A stretch of 64,000 nucleotides of DNA from positions 24,026-88,025 of the forward strand of contig CAZNDG010000008.1 in the NCBI GenBank assembly GCA_964571695.1, read 5' to 3'. A program made the position numbers and the translations under genes. The DNA is from UBA8958 sp964571695 (GTDB lineage Bacteria; Desulfobacterota; Syntrophia; Syntrophales; UBA8958). Positions 36,176 to 45,312 of this stretch are shown piece by piece (within the stretch, counting starts at the first letter, position 1; every line of letters starts with the position of its first letter). The notes below the pieces were generated by a model, which was given only the letters and a program-made list of their open reading frames with translations, was not told the origin of the DNA and ran no database searches.

Positions 36176-37051
36176 ATGCCATACTATGTAACGGACGATC
36201 ATGTCCGCCTGTACTACGAGGTGCGGGGAAAAGGACGGCCGGTGGTGCTCATCCACGGCCTGACGGCCAACCGCCGTCACTTCCGCAAACAGACGCCGGA
36301 GCTGTCCGGAGAATTCCAGGTCGTCACCCTGGATCTCCGCGGTCACGGGGACTCGGAGGCGCCGGAGCACGGCCTGACCCTGCCGCGCCTGGCCCGGGAC
36401 CTCAGGGAACTGATGGAATATCTGGAACTCAAGGACCTTTCCGTGGTGGGCTGGTCCCTGGGGGCCCATGTCATCTTCGAGTACGTGAAGCAGTATTCCT
36501 GCCGGGGGATAGCGAAGGTCGCGGTGATCGACATGGCCCCCCGACTCCTGAAGGCCCCGGACTGGCCCTGGGGTCTTCCCGGTGTCTTCAGCAGGAAGAC
36601 GGGGGATTTCGGTCCCGAGGACAACCTTGTCATGCTGGGAGCCATGCTTGGCGACTGGGAGGCCTACAGCCGGATCGTCGCCCAGCGGATCCTGAACAAG
36701 TCCCTTTTCGACGACCGGATGGAATTCGACGACCGGGGGGATTTCAAAGGCAAGGCGGATCTTCCCTGGCTGTATGCCGAGGCCCGGCGGAACACCCCCC
36801 ATGTTATCATTGCCCTCTGGATTTCTCTGTCCCTCCAGGATTACCGGCCGGTTTTGAAGGAGATCACGGCGCCATGCCTGTTGGCCTACGGTATGGAAAG
36901 CAACTACTATCCCCCGGAGAATTACGCCTTCATGGCGGAGGCGATGCCACGGGCCCGGACGGTTTCCTTTGCCGGCTGCGGCCATGCCCTGCACATCCAG
37001 GATCCCGAAAGGTTCAACCGGGAACTGATCGACTTCCTGCGGGAAGAGTGA
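36176..37051 (+). CDS. Alpha/beta-fold hydrolase
   Basis: 291 residues from the ATG at 36176, preceded by GGGAGGAGGAGG. It begins MPYYVTDDHVRLYYEVRGKG, an epoxide-hydrolase/esterase-like start. The oxyanion-hole motif is LIHGLTANRRH, the nucleophile elbow GWSLGAHVI, and the catalytic His near the C-terminus FAGCGHALHIQDPERF. It could be an esterase, lactonase, haloperoxidase or acyl-transfer enzyme; the substrate cannot be told. It converges on oadB, whose stop lies 15 bp away on the other strand. Confidence 0.82.
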   Translation: MPYYVTDDHVRLYYEVRGKGRPVVLIHGLTANRRHFRKQTPELSGEFQVVTLDLRGHGDSEAPEHGLTLPRLARDLRELMEYLELKDLSVVGWSLGAHVIFEYVKQYSCRGIAKVAVIDMAPRLLKAPDWPWGLPGVFSRKTGDFGPEDNLVMLGAMLGDWEAYSRIVAQRILNKSLFDDRMEFDDRGDFKGKADLPWLYAEARRNTPHVIIALWISLSLQDYRPVLKEITAPCLLAYGMESNYYPPENYAFMAEAMPRARTVSFAGCGHALHIQDPERFNRELIDFLREE

Positions 37052-37066
37052 ACACGGAGGCGCCGC

Positions 37067-38215
37067 CTACCGGAGCATGATGAGGAAGAGACCCGCGGCC
37101 ACCGCCGTGCCGATCACGCCGGCCACGTTGGGCCCCATGGCGTGCATCAGGAGGAAGTTGTGCTTGTCTGCCTTCTGGCCTTCGACCTGGGATACCCGGG
37201 CCGCCATGGGTACGGCGGAGACCCCGGCGGAGCCGATCAGGGGGTTGATCTTCTCTTTCAGAAACAGATTCATGAGTTTGGCCATGAGCACCCCCCCGGC
37301 GGTGCTCATGGAGAAGGCGACGATGCCGAGGATGAAGATGAAGATCGGCTGCGGCTTGAGAAAGGATTCGGCGTTCATCGTCGCTCCCACGGACAGCCCC
37401 AGGAAGATGGTGACGATGTTCAATAGTTCGTTCTGGGCGGCATGGCTCAGCCGCTGGACCACCCCGCTTTCCCGGAAGAGGTTGCCGAGAAACATCATCC
37501 CCATGAGCGGCGCCGCGGGCGGTACGAGGAGGCAGATCACCACGGTGCCCAGGAGGGGAAAGATGATCTTTTCTCTCTTGCTGACGGCTCGCATCTGCTT
37601 CATCTTGATTTTACGTTCCGCCTCGGTGGTGAGAAGCCGCATGATCGGCGGCTGGATCAAGGGCACCATAGCCATGTAGGAATAGGCCGCCAAGGCGTTG
37701 GCCCCCAACAGATGGGGGGCGAGGATGGCGGTGAGATAGATGCAGGTCGGGCCGTCCGCCCCGCCGATGATGCCGATGGAGGCCGCCTCCTTGATGCTGA
37801 ATCCGAAGAGGAGGGCGGAAAAGAAGGAGATGTAAACCCCCAACTGGGCCGCTGCCCCGAGGATCAACACCTTGGGGTTCGCGATCATCGGTCCGAAGTC
37901 GGTCAGGGCACCGACGCCCATGAAGATGAGGCAGGGGATCAGTTCGTTGGCGACGCCGTAATCGTAGAACCATTGAATCAGATTGCGGTGCGCCTCACCG
38001 CCGTGGTGGGAGAAGCCCATGATCGGCGCCAGGGGGAGATTGGCCAGGAGGATGCCGAAACCGATGGGGACCAGCAACAGGGGCTCGAAGCCTTTCTTGA
38101 TGGCCAGATAGATGAATAGAAACGATACGAGCCACATGACCAGATGGCCGATCTGGAGATAGAAGAAGCCGGTGTTGACGATTACCTGATTCAGCATGGG
38201 AAAATTCTCAACCAT
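37067..38215 (-). CDS. oadB: Sodium-translocating decarboxylase beta subunit
   Basis: 382 residues and about 9-11 membrane segments. Conserved blocks include GIIGGADGPTCIYLTAILAP, PIMGFSHHGGEAHRN and MFLGNLFRESGVVQRLSHAA. In oxaloacetate, methylmalonyl-CoA and glutaconyl-CoA decarboxylases this subunit couples biotin-CO2 decarboxylation to export of two Na+. It starts inside the end of the small gamma-subunit gene (8-bp overlap). No carboxyltransferase or biotin-carrier gene is next to it, so the exact decarboxylase is unknown; glutaconyl-CoA or oxaloacetate are both possible for a syntroph. Confidence 0.9.
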   Translation of the reverse strand: MVENFPMLNQVIVNTGFFYLQIGHLVMWLVSFLFIYLAIKKGFEPLLLVPIGFGILLANLPLAPIMGFSHHGGEAHRNLIQWFYDYGVANELIPCLIFMGVGALTDFGPMIANPKVLILGAAAQLGVYISFFSALLFGFSIKEAASIGIIGGADGPTCIYLTAILAPHLLGANALAAYSYMAMVPLIQPPIMRLLTTEAERKIKMKQMRAVSKREKIIFPLLGTVVICLLVPPAAPLMGMMFLGNLFRESGVVQRLSHAAQNELLNIVTIFLGLSVGATMNAESFLKPQPIFIFILGIVAFSMSTAGGVLMAKLMNLFLKEKINPLIGSAGVSAVPMAARVSQVEGQKADKHNFLLMHAMGPNVAGVIGTAVAAGLFLIMLR

Positions 38216-38378
38216 TGGCCTGGTCCTCTTTCCGGGCGGTCTTGGCCGTTGGTTTTTTATTCCCGGTGAAGATGCTCATGGCCATTACGCTCAGCATCAA
38301 CAACACGAGGCTCAAAAATACTCCTGTGAATCCGCCTACAAACACCATCAGGGCCTGTGACCAAATCGCATCGTTCAC
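38208..38378 (-). CDS. OadG-type gamma subunit of a sodium-pump decarboxylase
   Basis: 56 residues from GTG at 38378 to TGA at 38208-38210, with AAAGGA 8 nt upstream. One membrane segment (MVFVGGFTGVFLSLVLLMLS) is followed by a polar Lys/Thr-rich tail, the build of OadG/GcdD small subunits. In the oxaloacetate decarboxylase the gamma subunit assembles the complex. It overlaps oadB, the usual order for these operons. The function is assigned from size, topology and position, not from strong sequence identity. Confidence 0.7.
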   Translation of the reverse strand: MNDAIWSQALMVFVGGFTGVFLSLVLLMLSVMAMSIFTGNKKPTAKTARKEDQANG

Positions 38379-38416
38379 GTCTGTTTCCTTTCCCGTTCTT
38401 TATTCAAAGGCGCCGG

Positions 38417-38445
38417 ATCTTATAAAAAAACTTTGCCGGTGTCAA
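38417..38445 (-). promoter_or_regulatory. Sigma-70 promoter for the gamma-beta decarboxylase operon
   Basis: Minus strand TTGACA (38440-38445), exactly 17 bp, then TAAGAT (38417-38422), 39 bp before the GTG of the gamma-subunit gene. This is the closest match to consensus found in the window. Confidence 0.7.
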
Positions 38446-38673
38446 TTTATGATTCCGGTTCTCCTTTCTGCATCTTAAATCTTCCCGGTGTCCCGCAATT
38501 CACCGCCCCGTCCCTGTGTCCCGTTTCCGACCGACATCCGGTTTGCCTGCCGCGGTCGAAACCGTGGCGATGGACGCCGACGGAACAGCGGATCTTATTT
38601 GCCGGGGGGTAAGGAGATGGGGCAGCAACGGGAACTTCACGGGATGGTTGGCGCCGCGTCTGAAAAAGGAGGA

Positions 38674-38699
38674 GACCGGGGAATGACGCTTCCCCGGTC
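38674..38699. terminator. Perfect 10-bp hairpin in the oadG-transporter gap
   Basis: GACCGGGGAA and TTCCCCGGTC flank TGACGC. On the minus strand TTTTT follows about 6 nt later, which suits a terminator for the leftward transcript of the acetate-type transporter. The surrounding region from 38463 to 38819 has no gene. Confidence 0.45.
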
Positions 38700-38760
38700 C
38701 GAATAACACCCGGCCGCTCAAAACCGGGCATATTGATTTCTGAATAATGTTCTTTGAATT

Positions 38761-38796
38761 TTCTACCGGCCGCCGGTTTCGGGGCGGCCGGTAGAA
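38761..38796. terminator. Perfect 14-bp hairpin after the acetate-type transporter
   Basis: TTCTACCGGCCGCC pairs perfectly with GGCGGCCGGTAGAA around an 8-nt loop, 23 bp past the transporter stop. The stem is long and GC-rich; a T run is lacking, but the position favours transcription termination. Confidence 0.6.
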
Positions 38797-38819
38797 ATCC
38801 TTATCTCAATAAACCAAAA

Positions 38820-39548
38820 TTACTTCACCAACGGTTTGGGTACGAAGTAGATCGCTTTCCCATAGACGGTGTTGCAGGTAATGGCCCCGGCCATGTAAAT
38901 GCCGATCCAGCCCACGATTATCAACAGCCATCCCGCAAAGGGCTTCAGGACCTTCGGATCCCCGAACCAGCCGGAATCCATGCCCACGATGCACCACAGA
39001 ACGATATCGACCAGGATGACGAGGATGAACATGGCCGCGCTGCTCTTGGCGTAAGCGGGCGTAACGGCCGTCAGGAAACCCGCGCCGGCCATCCAGAGCC
39101 AACCTTCCACATGGACGGCCTTGCCGACCATGGCGCCTACGGCCTTGCCGATGCCGGCCTTAGCCGCTGCGAGCTGCTCCGGCGTAAGCATCTTCACATC
39201 CGTGACCCCGGCCGCGGCCATGGCGGCGTCCATGGACTCCTTGGCCGCCTTGGGAATGAAGATGAAACTAATGGAATACCATTTGGCGAAGACGCTGAGC
39301 GCCGCCGCAAGCATGAAGAATGCCGAGAAGAACAGAAAGACGTTGCCGCCGGTGATGTTATGATCCTTCAATTCCATCACCGCCACGGTGTACTGAACGA
39401 GACAACCGCCGAGGAGCCAGGCCGCCAGCAGGGGAAAACCGGAGATATCCACTTTACCAAGAAACACCGCCCCAAAACCGAAACAGGCCACGGCCAGCGC
39501 GGCCAGGCCTCCAGGACCTGGAGTTGCGAAACTATGTTCGTGTGCCAT
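38820..39548 (-). CDS. Acetate uptake transporter family (GPR1/FUN34/SatP)
   Basis: 242 residues with six membrane segments. The family motif N-P-A/G-P-L-G-L corresponds to TPGPGGLAALAVACFGFG near the N-terminus. SatP of E. coli has 188 residues; here a ~40-residue Ala/Lys-rich insertion lies between the third and fourth segments (PKAAKESMDAAMAAAGVTDV onward). Members carry acetate or succinate with protons. AAGGAGGG lies 6-8 nt before the ATG. It is divergent from the sigma-54 activator, and pta is also in the window, so acetate flux is a plausible theme. Confidence 0.8.
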   Translation of the reverse strand: MAHEHSFATPGPGGLAALAVACFGFGAVFLGKVDISGFPLLAAWLLGGCLVQYTVAVMELKDHNITGGNVFLFFSAFFMLAAALSVFAKWYSISFIFIPKAAKESMDAAMAAAGVTDVKMLTPEQLAAAKAGIGKAVGAMVGKAVHVEGWLWMAGAGFLTAVTPAYAKSSAAMFILVILVDIVLWCIVGMDSGWFGDPKVLKPFAGWLLIIVGWIGIYMAGAITCNTVYGKAIYFVPKPLVK

Positions 39549-40062
39549 AAAAAACCCTCCTTATTTCTTCATTACGATAAGAAAATAATAAAATGAAGCG
39601 ATCAAACTAATCTAAACATGCCATTTGCCGCTTTTTTCTCCTTCTCATCCCCCCTTTCCCCACAACAGTCTCCTCTTCTCCGCAAATCAAGCGATTTGCC
39701 TTTCCGTCAAAAGGTAATTGCCAAATTATGGATAAAAAATTATTCGCTGTTCCGACATGGAAGCTACGTGAATCGAAATCGACCACATCCGCCCGCCCCT
39801 CCGGGGGCGAATGGAGATCGCCACTCCGCCGCAAAACCAAGCCGTAACAGTCCCGGTCGCGGAGCTTGCCGATGTGCTCTTTTCCTCACCTTTTCCATAT
39901 CTAAAAGTGTGCCAGAAAAATATCTTCATGAAATCGAATACTTGCAATAAAGAGAATGAAGAAATCACGATATTTAGCGAAATCGGTTGTGAAATAAGGC
40001 GATCTCCGTTATATATCGCCCGGCCGCGGAGGCCCAGATCTCGAAAAAGGGGAAAAATCAAC
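39549..40062. other. Divergent intergenic region between transporter and sigma-54 activator
   Basis: This 514-bp stretch is AT-richer than its surroundings. A frame in phase with the activator stays open across part of it, but codon use and the later strong ribosome site (AAAAAGGGG before 40063) argue against translation. No convincing -12/-24 sigma-54 site or other promoter was found by eye. Confidence 0.4.
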
Positions 40063-41649
40063 ATGGACGAGTTAGGAAACGAATTTTTCCGGCAGGCCAC
40101 CATCCGGCTCTGCAGCAGTCTGGAAATAGAAAAGGAGATGTTCAACTGTCTCGCCTATCTGCGGAATTATCTGCCCGCCCGGGAGATGCTGCTGATCATC
40201 TTCGATCCGATCCCGGGGTTGATCCACAATCTGGCCCGGGTGAGTCTGGACGGGATCGGTAAACCCTTTCGCTCCAAATCACTCTCGGAGGAGGCGATCT
40301 GCCGGATCAACTATGACACCGCCACCTGGCAGGAGGTCAAGATTCTCGATCGACTGGAATTGCACCCTGCCGGTTGGATCCTCTATGACCATGTAAATCT
40401 GTCCATGACCTCCATGATGTACATCAGTCTGGTGATTGAAGGAAAACGACTGGGATCGATCGTCTTTCTGGCGGACGGCAGGGGGATGTTCAAAAGAGAG
40501 CATGCCGACCTCATCTCCCAATTGCGGGAACCTTTTATCATCGCCGTCTCCAACGCCCTGCGCTACCGGGAGTTGACCAAGCTGAAGGATATCCTGGACG
40601 CGGAAAATCAGGACCTCACCCGGGAGCTGAGATATGTTACGGAAGATGATATTGTCGGCGCCGATTTCGGTCTGAGGCAGGTGATGGAGATGGTCAGGCA
40701 GGTGGCCTCCCTCAAGAGCCCCGTGTTGCTCCTGGGAGAGACCGGGGTGGGGAAGGAGGTGGTTGCCAACGCCATTCATTACGCCTCCCCGCGGCGAGAG
40801 CGGCCGCTGGTCAAGGTGAACTGCGGTGCCATTCCCGAGAGCCTCATGGACAGCGAATTATTCGGTCACGAGCGGGGGGCCTTTACCGGGGCCATCGCCC
40901 AGAAGAAGGGCCGCTTCGAGCGGGCCGACAAGGGCAGCATCTTTCTCGACGAGGTTGCCGAACTGCCGCCGTCCATTCAGGTAAGGCTGCTCCGGGTGCT
41001 GCAGAACGGAGAAATCGAGCGGGTGGGAGGGGCGGAAACCATCCCGGTGGATATCCGCGTCATCGCCGCCACCCATCGCAACCTGGAGGAGATGGTGCGC
41101 ACCGGCAACTTCCGGGAGGATCTCTGGTTCCGCCTCAATATCTTTCCCATCATAATTCCCCCCCTGCGGAACAGACAGGGAGACATCCCGAACCTGATCC
41201 GTCATTTCATGGAGAAGAAGGCCCGGGAACTGAAGATTCACACCCCGCCGCCCATGTCCGCCCAGGCCCTGGAAAGGCTCAAGGAGTATCACTGGCCGGG
41301 CAATGTCCGGGAGTTGGAAAATCTCGTCGAACGGGAATTGATCAGAAGCAGGGGCACCAACGGCAACCGTTTCATGACCTTCGAGCATTTCCGGTGGCCC
41401 CGGCGTTCCGGCCCGGCCTGGGGCGTCCCGGAGGGCAACGGGAATGTCCTGACCCTGGACGAGGCGATGGCCCAGCATATCCAACTGGCCCTGGAACAGG
41501 CCCAGGGCAAGATCTACGGGTCCGACGGCGCGGCCGCTTTGCTGGGAATCAACCCCAACACCCTGCGCAGCCGGATGAAGAGACTGGGGATCTTTCCGAC
41601 CGGCTCCCAGAACCGGCGCCGGCTCCGGGAAGTAGCGACGCAAGGTTAA
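40063..41649 (+). CDS. Sigma-54-dependent transcriptional activator with GAF domain
   Basis: 528 residues from the ATG at 40063, with AAGGGGAA upstream. A GAF-like sensor covers about 1-185. The AAA+ domain has Walker A LGETGVGKE, the sigma-54-contacting loop ERGAFTGAIAQKKGRFE, Walker B IFLDEVAELP and arginine-finger region WFRLNIFPI. The Fis-type DNA-binding end is GAAALLGINPNTLRSRMKRL. There is no receiver domain, so a small molecule rather than phosphorylation would control it. It is close to the divergent acetate-type transporter and upstream of the glycogen block, both possible targets; no binding site was identified. Confidence 0.9.
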   Translation: MDELGNEFFRQATIRLCSSLEIEKEMFNCLAYLRNYLPAREMLLIIFDPIPGLIHNLARVSLDGIGKPFRSKSLSEEAICRINYDTATWQEVKILDRLELHPAGWILYDHVNLSMTSMMYISLVIEGKRLGSIVFLADGRGMFKREHADLISQLREPFIIAVSNALRYRELTKLKDILDAENQDLTRELRYVTEDDIVGADFGLRQVMEMVRQVASLKSPVLLLGETGVGKEVVANAIHYASPRRERPLVKVNCGAIPESLMDSELFGHERGAFTGAIAQKKGRFERADKGSIFLDEVAELPPSIQVRLLRVLQNGEIERVGGAETIPVDIRVIAATHRNLEEMVRTGNFREDLWFRLNIFPIIIPPLRNRQGDIPNLIRHFMEKKARELKIHTPPPMSAQALERLKEYHWPGNVRELENLVERELIRSRGTNGNRFMTFEHFRWPRRSGPAWGVPEGNGNVLTLDEAMAQHIQLALEQAQGKIYGSDGAAALLGINPNTLRSRMKRLGIFPTGSQNRRRLREVATQG

Positions 41650-41741
41650 AGATATTGACAGCCGGCGGAAAATAACCGAGAATGACCTTCCCCTGGAGAT
41701 GCAGGGTTGGATAGCCGGATCGAATCAACCTCCTGTTCATC

Positions 41742-42758
41742 ATGAAACTGATTTATGCCACCGATGTTCATGGCTCCTTCGAGCGGGTGCGGGAACTGCT
41801 CCGTCTTACCACGGCCGATATTTACATCATCGCGGGCGATCTGGTGGATATACCGTTCTATACCGTGCAGACGGCGCGTCGTTACCATGACCTCCAGACA
41901 TATTTTCACAGTCTGAGGCGGGACCGGGGCAAGACGGCCGCCACCCTCGATGATTTCGTCGCGACGCTCCTGGAGGAGCCCGATCTGCCCGGCGAGGTGT
42001 GGGAGAAAGGAGACCGGTTTCGCTACGAGACCATGCGGGCCCGAAATATCCTCCAGATGCACTACCGGCTTCTGGACAATATCCTCTCCCTGGCCACGGC
42101 GGGGACGGCCTTCACCCTGCCGGGCAATCACGACATGGATCTCCGCCATACGAGGCTCCGGCGCCGGGACCTCCATCTCCAGTGTCACGAGGCAGGCGGG
42201 ATAAGAATCGCCGGGTACGGGGGAGCGGCGGGAAATACCCCGGGCATCCCGGAACGTTTCGGGGTGGCCTATCGAGAAGGCGCGGGTGGCGAGAGCGATG
42301 AAATGTACCGTTTTTTCCAAGCCGTGCGGCCCGATGTCATCGCCGTACATCAGCCTCCTTATGGAATTCACGATTATGCCCCTCCCATGGGCGAAACTGG
42401 TTCCCATGCCCTGCGCCGGTATTGCGAACGATACCCCGTGCTCCTCTGCCTCACGGGGCACCTCCACGACCAGTGGGGGCTGGAGGAAGTGGAGGACACG
42501 GTGTTTCTCAACCCCTCCCATTTCGGGGAAATCGTTCAGGAGAACGGAACGATTGCCGAAGGAGGCTTCTTCCATGAATTGGAAATTTACGGCCAAAAGA
42601 TCGGCGGCGTCCGGCACCGGAAACTGGTGGGGGATGTGATCCACGACCTGGTGTTTTATGAGCGCCGGGAAGGAGAATGGGCCCGGCGGGTGGCGGACCG
42701 GGAACGTTACGGGGCGCTGCTGAGGGGGATCAATTGCGAGCCGCCGGGAGACGCTTAG
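41742..42758 (+). CDS. Metallophosphoesterase
   Basis: 338 residues. The calcineurin-like metal ligands are in order: YATDVHGSF (D-x-H), IIAGDLVD (GD), TLPGNHDMD (GNHD), VIAVHQPPYG (H) and LCLTGHLHDQ (GHxH). It is longer than the core family because of an insertion between the first two and third motifs. The substrate could be a nucleotide, phosphoprotein or phospholipid. It is followed after 27 bp by a GAF-GGDEF gene read in the same direction. Confidence 0.85.
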   Translation: MKLIYATDVHGSFERVRELLRLTTADIYIIAGDLVDIPFYTVQTARRYHDLQTYFHSLRRDRGKTAATLDDFVATLLEEPDLPGEVWEKGDRFRYETMRARNILQMHYRLLDNILSLATAGTAFTLPGNHDMDLRHTRLRRRDLHLQCHEAGGIRIAGYGGAAGNTPGIPERFGVAYREGAGGESDEMYRFFQAVRPDVIAVHQPPYGIHDYAPPMGETGSHALRRYCERYPVLLCLTGHLHDQWGLEEVEDTVFLNPSHFGEIVQENGTIAEGGFFHELEIYGQKIGGVRHRKLVGDVIHDLVFYERREGEWARRVADRERYGALLRGINCEPPGDA

Positions 42759-42785
42759 CGCCGTCGGCCGGGAAGGGCGGAAGAG

Positions 42786-43886
42786 ATGACGAAAAAAGGC
42801 GAAGCGGATGTGAGGTTGCTGGGGAGGATGGCGAATCTGGCGATTTCCTGCCTCACCGAGGAGGAGGTAGTCGCCGTTGCGGCCCGTTTCCTGCCGCAGC
42901 TTTTTCCCGGGGAATCCGGGGCGCTTTTTCTCCGTCCCGCCGCCGGGAAGGAGTATGAACCGGCGGCGTCCTGGGGCGAGGAGAGGGCATGGCATCCCTT
43001 TCCCGGCGCCGATTGCTGGTCCCTGCGCCGTCGCCGTCTCCATAGCGTCCGCCAGGGAAAGGACCAACCCCTCTGCCCCCATTCCGATCACGATCCGGAG
43101 CGGTGGATTTCCCTCTGCATCCCCATGACGGCCCGGGAAGATGTCCTGGGTGTTTTCCACGTCCTGATCCCGGTGGAAGAGGGCTCGGCCGGGAGTGGGG
43201 AAAGGCTTGGTGACCGGCAGCTTCCGGGTGGTAATCCGCGCCCGGCCGCGGATGCGGAGGTTTGGGAACCCGGCGGATCGGAAGCCTCCCTGGGTGAAGG
43301 GACGGATGAAAGGAGGCTGGCGGCCCTGACGGCGGATATCCTGACGATGATTTTCGTTAATCTCCGGCTGCGACGGCAGATCGACGATCTCTCCGTCCGG
43401 GATGCCCTGACGGGATGCTTCAACCGCCGCTATCTGGAGGACAGCCTTGCCAGGGAAATCAAGATCGTCCAGCGGACCCGGCGGCCTCTGGCGGTGGTCC
43501 TCATGGATATCGACCATTTCGGGCGGTTCACCGATGCCTTCGGTCATGGGGCGAGCAGCATGGCGCTCCGGGAACTGGGGGACTTTCTCCGGAAGAATGT
43601 CCGGGATACGGATCTGACCTGCCGCTACGGAGCCGATGAATTCGCCCTCTTGTTCCCCGACACGGATCTGGCCGGCGCCCGGCGCCGGGCGGAACATCTT
43701 CACGCCATGCTTCGGGATCTCTCTCTCCATGGCGGCGGCTCCCACCTGCGCCGGATCACCCTGTCCATGGGCGTTGCGGCCTATCCCGATCAGGGGGAAA
43801 CGTGGGGAGATCTCATGGAGGCGGTGAAGGCCGCCTTGAAAAGGGCCAAGCAAGGCGGTCGGGATCGGGTCTGCGGCGGCGAGTAG
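42786..43886 (+). CDS. GAF-GGDEF protein with variant GADEF motif
   Basis: 366 residues. A GAF-like N-terminal domain (about 1-190) includes VLGVFHVLIP. The C-terminal GGDEF domain (about 205-365) has DALTGCFNRRYLEDSL and ILTMIFVNLRLRRQIDDLSV before it. The catalytic loop reads RYGADEFALLFP, with Ala instead of the second Gly. Diguanylate cyclases with altered first residues can be active or serve as sensors, so activity is uncertain. It lies between the metallophosphoesterase and the glycosyltransferase genes. Confidence 0.82.
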   Translation: MTKKGEADVRLLGRMANLAISCLTEEEVVAVAARFLPQLFPGESGALFLRPAAGKEYEPAASWGEERAWHPFPGADCWSLRRRRLHSVRQGKDQPLCPHSDHDPERWISLCIPMTAREDVLGVFHVLIPVEEGSAGSGERLGDRQLPGGNPRPAADAEVWEPGGSEASLGEGTDERRLAALTADILTMIFVNLRLRRQIDDLSVRDALTGCFNRRYLEDSLAREIKIVQRTRRPLAVVLMDIDHFGRFTDAFGHGASSMALRELGDFLRKNVRDTDLTCRYGADEFALLFPDTDLAGARRRAEHLHAMLRDLSLHGGGSHLRRITLSMGVAAYPDQGETWGDLMEAVKAALKRAKQGGRDRVCGGE

Positions 43887-43992
43887 AGAATATGTCGCCG
43901 GCCCCGGCCCATGATCGCCGGCCGGGCGAGATGATTTACTTTTTACCGACAATCTGCCATATATAGCCCCGGTGAAGGGAGGGATGATGGGC

Positions 43993-45255
43993 ATGCGGGT
44001 CCTCATGTTCGGGTGGGAGTTTCCCCCCCTGGTCAGCGGCGGCCTGGGCACGGCCTGCCACGGAATCACCCGGGCGCTTGCCCGGCTCGGCCACCAGTTG
44101 GTTTTTGTCATGCCCCAGGGCGAAGGCGCCGCGGCCTTTCCGGGGTTGACCATCGTTTCGGCGTCTGCGGTCCTCGGTGCGGCGGCCGCGGCCCGGTCTT
44201 TCCCGTCGGCGTCGGCCGATGCCCCCGACCCTTTGCCAATCCGCCTCGTTCTCCATCCATATCTGACTGTTCGTCCCCCGAAAAACGGCGTCCCGGCGGC
44301 CCGGGAATGGCCGGCCGACAGCCTGCTGTCCGGCGCCGGCGGTTACGGGGCCGATCTTTTCACCGAGGTTGGCCGCTATGGCGAGGCGGGGGGTATCGTG
44401 GCCGCCCGGACGGGCTTCGAGGTCATTCACGGCCACGACTGGATGGCCGTTCCCGCCTGTCTGGCGGCCCGCCGCGTCTCCGGGCGACCCTTTGTCCTCC
44501 ATATCCATTCCCTCGAATATGACCGGAGCGGCGCGGGGGTCAACAGCGAGATCTGCGCCTTGGAACGCCGGGGATTGGAGGCGGCCGACCGGGTCATTGC
44601 GGTCAGTAATTACACGAAGGAGATGATCGTCCGGCACTATGGGATCGCCCGGGAGAAGATCGCCGTGGTGCATAACGCCGTGACGGCGGCGGAGGGGAGA
44701 AAGGCCTATGGCGTCCCCGCCGGAGACGGAGAAAAGCGGGTCCTTTTCCTGGGGCGGATCACCTTTCAGAAGGGGCCGGAATACTTTGTCGAGGCCGCCG
44801 CCCGGGTCCTCAAGGAGATGCCAGAGACCACCTTTATTATGGCCGGCTCCGGGGATATGATGCCGGAGATGGTGGAAAAGGTTGCCGAACTTAAGATCGG
44901 CAGGCGTTTTCATTTCACCGGCTTCCTCCAGGGCCGGCAGGTGGAGGAGGCCTTTGCCGGTGCGGATCTCTATGTGATGCCCAGTGTCTCCGAGCCCTTC
45001 GGGATCGCCCCCCTGGAGGCGATGATGTACGACGTTCCCGTGATCGTTTCCCGGCAGTCCGGGGTGGCCGAGGTCCTGAAACACGCCCTGAAGGTGGATT
45101 TTTGGGATGTGGACGCCCTGGCCGAAAAGATGATCGCCATCCTTAAATATCCGCCGCTGGCGGGGGAGATGGTCGTCCGGGGCCGGGAGGAACTACGGGG
45201 ACTGCGCTGGGAAGCCGTGGCCCGGAAGATTGTTGCCGTGTACAAGTCGTTATGA
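43993..45255 (+). CDS. Glycogen/starch-synthase-like glycosyltransferase
   Basis: 420 residues. The start was set at the third ATG (43993), 10 nt after GGGAGG; ATGs at 43984 and 43987 are too close to it. The family opening is MFGWEFPPLVSGGLGTACHG. The donor-binding half has FLGRITFQKGPEYFVEAAAR and the Glu pair of SEPFGIAPLEAMMYDVPVI. It is a GT-B fold enzyme of the GT4/GT5 type that probably elongates alpha-glucan from NDP-glucose. It stands first in a glycogen cluster with the GH57 enzyme and the synthase-phosphorylase fusion. Confidence 0.83.
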   Translation: MRVLMFGWEFPPLVSGGLGTACHGITRALARLGHQLVFVMPQGEGAAAFPGLTIVSASAVLGAAAAARSFPSASADAPDPLPIRLVLHPYLTVRPPKNGVPAAREWPADSLLSGAGGYGADLFTEVGRYGEAGGIVAARTGFEVIHGHDWMAVPACLAARRVSGRPFVLHIHSLEYDRSGAGVNSEICALERRGLEAADRVIAVSNYTKEMIVRHYGIAREKIAVVHNAVTAAEGRKAYGVPAGDGEKRVLFLGRITFQKGPEYFVEAAARVLKEMPETTFIMAGSGDMMPEMVEKVAELKIGRRFHFTGFLQGRQVEEAFAGADLYVMPSVSEPFGIAPLEAMMYDVPVIVSRQSGVAEVLKHALKVDFWDVDALAEKMIAILKYPPLAGEMVVRGREELRGLRWEAVARKIVAVYKSL

Positions 45256-45312
45256 TCTGTCGTCCGTGTCCCGACTCCCATGTCCATTTCCACCGGGAGG
45301 AGGAGGTTATTC

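Noticed and set aside
39811..40062. N-terminal extension of the sigma-54 activator
   Set aside because: The stretch is AT-rich and not protein-like, and a strong ribosome site precedes the ATG at 40063.
41646..44153. 835-codon antisense frame across metallophosphoesterase and GGDEF genes
   Set aside because: Covers three sense genes with unmistakable motifs; no domain is visible in the antisense product.
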